A stretch of 5,394 nucleotides of DNA from Bacteroidota bacterium (GTDB lineage: Bacteria; Bacteroidota; Bacteroidia; Bacteroidales; VadinHA17), in assembly GCA_030593185.1 (NCBI GenBank), contig JAUVHQ010000170.1, positions 1-5,394 on the forward strand, in the 5' to 3' direction. Shown one piece after another: positions 3,786 through 5,394 of the stretch; position 1 is the stretch's first letter, and the number at the start of each line of letters is the position of its first letter. The position numbers and the translations under genes are program-made. The notes below the pieces were generated by a model. The model had not been told where the DNA came from and searched no databases. It was given only the letters and a program-made list of their open reading frames with translations.

Positions 3786-4954
3786 AAGTACTTATTAGTT
3801 ACGATTCTTTTTATTCTTTCAATTGATTCTTTGAATTTATTAACCGGTGTACATAACGAAACCCTTATATACCCTTCGCCATTAACACCAAAAATACTCC
3901 CAGGAGTAATATAAACGTTTGCCACTTTCAATATCCTGTCTGAGAATCCATAGTCATCACTTGTGCCTCTAAGCTTTGCCCATACAAACATTCCTGACTG
4001 ATCCCTGCTATATTCAGTCTCCAGCAGATCCAGCAATTGCCAGGCCACTTCTCTCCTTTTTACATATTCTGAATTAAGCTTTTCAAACCACTTCCCGTTA
4101 TTAGACAAAGCCTGTTGAGCAGCATGTTGCAATGGCAGAAACATCCCCGATTGAATATTGGTTGTTACTTTTAGCACATTTCTGATAAGATCACCACTAC
4201 CTGCCAACATTCCAATCCTCCAGCCTGCCATATTGTGCGACTTGCTCAGAGAATTAAGTTCACATGCCACTTCTTTTCCTCCATCAGTTTCCAATATGCT
4301 CATAGGGACTTTGTTTAAAATAAAACTATAGGGGTTATCATGACAGATAAGGATCTGATGTTTATGTCCAAAATCGACAAGCTGCCTGAAAAGATCTTTT
4401 GATGGGGATGCACCGGTGGGCATATGCGGATAATTCACCCACATAATTTTTACTTTTCTTAAATCACGGTTTCCCAATTCATTGAAATCCGGATACCATC
4501 CATTTTCTTTACTCAGGTTATATGTTGTTACTTTCCCGCCCAAAAGAGCAGATACCGACCAGTATGTTGGATAACCCGGATCGGGAACAAGCACTTCGTC
4601 ACCGGGTTCAAGGTATGCCATAGTTAAATAAAATATTCCCTCTTTCGATCCCATCAGAGGAAGGATCTCCTTATCACAATCAAGTTTTACTCCGAAAAAC
4701 TTCAGATACCAGTCAGATAGCGACTTTCGAAGTTCAGAAACTCCTATATAGCTCTGATAACCATGGCTAACAGGGGATAAACTGCTATCAATCAATTTTT
4801 GGATAGTTTCAGAAGAAGGGGAAAGATCAGGACTTCCTATACCCAGGTTAATAACATTCAATCCCAATTTGTTCATCTCTTCAATCTCCTTCAGCTTACC
4901 TGAGAAATAGTATTCATTAACACCCTTTGTTCGTGATGCAACAGGTATTTTCAT
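3773..4954 (-). CDS. PLP-dependent class I/II aminotransferase, probably aromatic
   Basis: The 393-residue protein is a fold-type I aminotransferase of complete length. The PLP lysine is K238 in SLSKSHNMAGWRIG (236-249 with the SLSK motif), with R246 binding phosphate. D206 and Y209 in DNPY bind the pyridine ring, and R364 in YIRVSL binds the substrate carboxylate. LGIGSPDL (37-44) and YPTYW (128-132) are also typical. The usual Asn before Pro-Thr-Gly is M178 (NYPHMPTG). It starts inside the last codon of pheA (ATGA overlap, 4951-4954) with GGGAG nine bases upstream, so translation is coupled. That context points to transamination of phenylpyruvate or prephenate, giving phenylalanine or arogenate. 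The sequence alone does not settle the substrate; aspartate aminotransferase or LL-diaminopimelate aminotransferase are labels such proteins often get. The last three residues are encoded by a dispersed repeat. Confidence 0.92.
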   Translation of the reverse strand: MKIPVASRTKGVNEYYFSGKLKEIEEMNKLGLNVINLGIGSPDLSPSSETIQKLIDSSLSPVSHGYQSYIGVSELRKSLSDWYLKFFGVKLDCDKEILPLMGSKEGIFYLTMAYLEPGDEVLVPDPGYPTYWSVSALLGGKVTTYNLSKENGWYPDFNELGNRDLRKVKIMWVNYPHMPTGASPSKDLFRQLVDFGHKHQILICHDNPYSFILNKVPMSILETDGGKEVACELNSLSKSHNMAGWRIGMLAGSGDLIRNVLKVTTNIQSGMFLPLQHAAQQALSNNGKWFEKLNSEYVKRREVAWQLLDLLETEYSRDQSGMFVWAKLRGTSDDYGFSDRILKVANVYITPGSIFGVNGEGYIRVSLCTPVNKFKESIERIKRIVTNKYLYFG

Positions 4955-5394
4955 AGTATCTTTCTCCCTTTTTTAAATTCTCCAAGGATCCCGATTTTAT
5001 CAGAAAACGGTTTAATAGCTTCAATCGCCTTTTTATACATGTCATAGTTATCATATTCCAGATCCACGTAAAATTGGTATTCCCACTCTTTTCCAACAAT
5101 AGGTAAAGATTGTATTTTACTCAGGTTCATATTGTAAAATGAAAGTATCATCAGGATTTTCGATAAGCTGCCAATTTCATGTCCCAGAGTAAAATAGATA
5201 CTGGCTTTATTTTTTTCAGACAGGGGGATCCCGTTTTCTTTATCTGATAACAGAAGGAACCGTGTGTAGTTCAACTTATTGGTCTCAATACTTGAAGCCA
5301 ATATCTCCAGTTTATACTTTTCTGCAGCCAGACTACTTGCAATGGCACCTACACCTTTTAGTTTATGTTCATGTATTTTCTTTGCGCTCAAAGC
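4951..5394 (-). CDS. pheA: prephenate dehydratase, C-terminal half with ACT domain (5' end beyond window)
   Basis: PheA removes water and CO2 from prephenate to give phenylpyruvate, the committed step to phenylalanine. The frame is open through the right edge, leaving 147 of about 280 residues. A TTG at 5391 could be called a start, but it is internal: the sequence before and after it is catalytic domain. The fragment shows GAIASSLAAEKYKLEILA, which is the end of the second catalytic subdomain, then NYTRFLLL with the essential TRF motif. An ACT domain follows (roughly the last 85 residues) beginning ASIYFTLGHEIGSLSKIL. The Phe-binding ESRP motif appears as QSLP, which I recall as typical for this phylum. 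It is a monofunctional enzyme as far as seen; the mutase is fused to DAHP synthase instead. The gene ends in TGA overlapping the aminotransferase ATG. Phe feedback through the ACT domain is inferred from the family. Confidence 0.93.
   Translation of the reverse strand, partial: ALSAKKIHEHKLKGVGAIASSLAAEKYKLEILASSIETNKLNYTRFLLLSDKENGIPLSEKNKASIYFTLGHEIGSLSKILMILSFYNMNLSKIQSLPIVGKEWEYQFYVDLEYDNYDMYKKAIEAIKPFSDKIGILGEFKKGRKIL
4964..4968 (-). promoter_or_regulatory. Shine-Dalgarno of the aminotransferase gene inside pheA
   Basis: The minus strand reads AAGGGAGAAAGATACTATGA. GGGAG is nine bases from the ATG. It is the strongest ribosome binding site in the window, and the other starts have only AT-rich leaders. 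Together with the ATGA overlap it supports the ATG at 4954 as the start. Confidence 0.6.

Noticed and set aside
4917..5099. Minus-strand 60-codon frame overlapping pheA and the aminotransferase start
   Set aside because: It is another frame of the confident pheA sequence, with no independent support.

Overview
The window is a chromosomal aromatic amino acid (shikimate) biosynthesis cluster, with every real gene on the minus strand. It reads from right to left. The organism is most likely a member of the Bacteroidota, probably Bacteroidales-like. The reasons are the type I-beta DAHP synthase with a chorismate mutase fused to its C-terminus, the order prephenate dehydratase - aminotransferase - DAHP synthase/chorismate mutase, the AT-rich bases, the weak Shine-Dalgarno sequences, and the style of the intergenic repeats. 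This assignment is inference from recalled families; no search was run.

Layout in transcription order: (1) 5394-4951, the C-terminal half of prephenate dehydratase (pheA) with its ACT domain; its 5' end lies outside the window. (2) 4954-3773, a PLP-dependent class I/II aminotransferase, coupled to pheA by an ATGA overlap. (3) 3772-3332, a 441-bp gap holding a REP-like multi-hairpin element and several short phased tandem arrays. (4) 3331-2231, bifunctional DAHP synthase/chorismate mutase. (5) 2153-1224, 3-dehydroquinate synthase (aroB), whose frame is broken near the 3' end by a nine-A homopolymer; the missing 38 C-terminal residues are intact in another frame down to 1112. (6) 1111-733, a 379-bp gap of degenerate interspersed repeats and phased arrays. 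(7) 732-1, the N-terminal 244 residues of EPSP synthase (aroA), which runs off the left edge.

Together the genes cover the entry step (DAHP synthase), step 2 (AroB) and step 6 (AroA) of the shikimate pathway, chorismate to prephenate (mutase domain), and prephenate to phenylpyruvate and on to an amino acid (PheA plus aminotransferase). Prephenate dehydrogenase (tyrA), which I recall as the usual companion in Bacteroides, is not in the window.

The genes are mostly conventional. The unusual content is the aroB homopolymer frameshift, a shared 13+12-bp leader block placed almost identically before the aroA and DAHP synthase start codons, a palindromic repeat that supplies the last codons and stop of the aminotransferase, and intergenic gaps assembled from 7-, 8- and 9-bp phased words.
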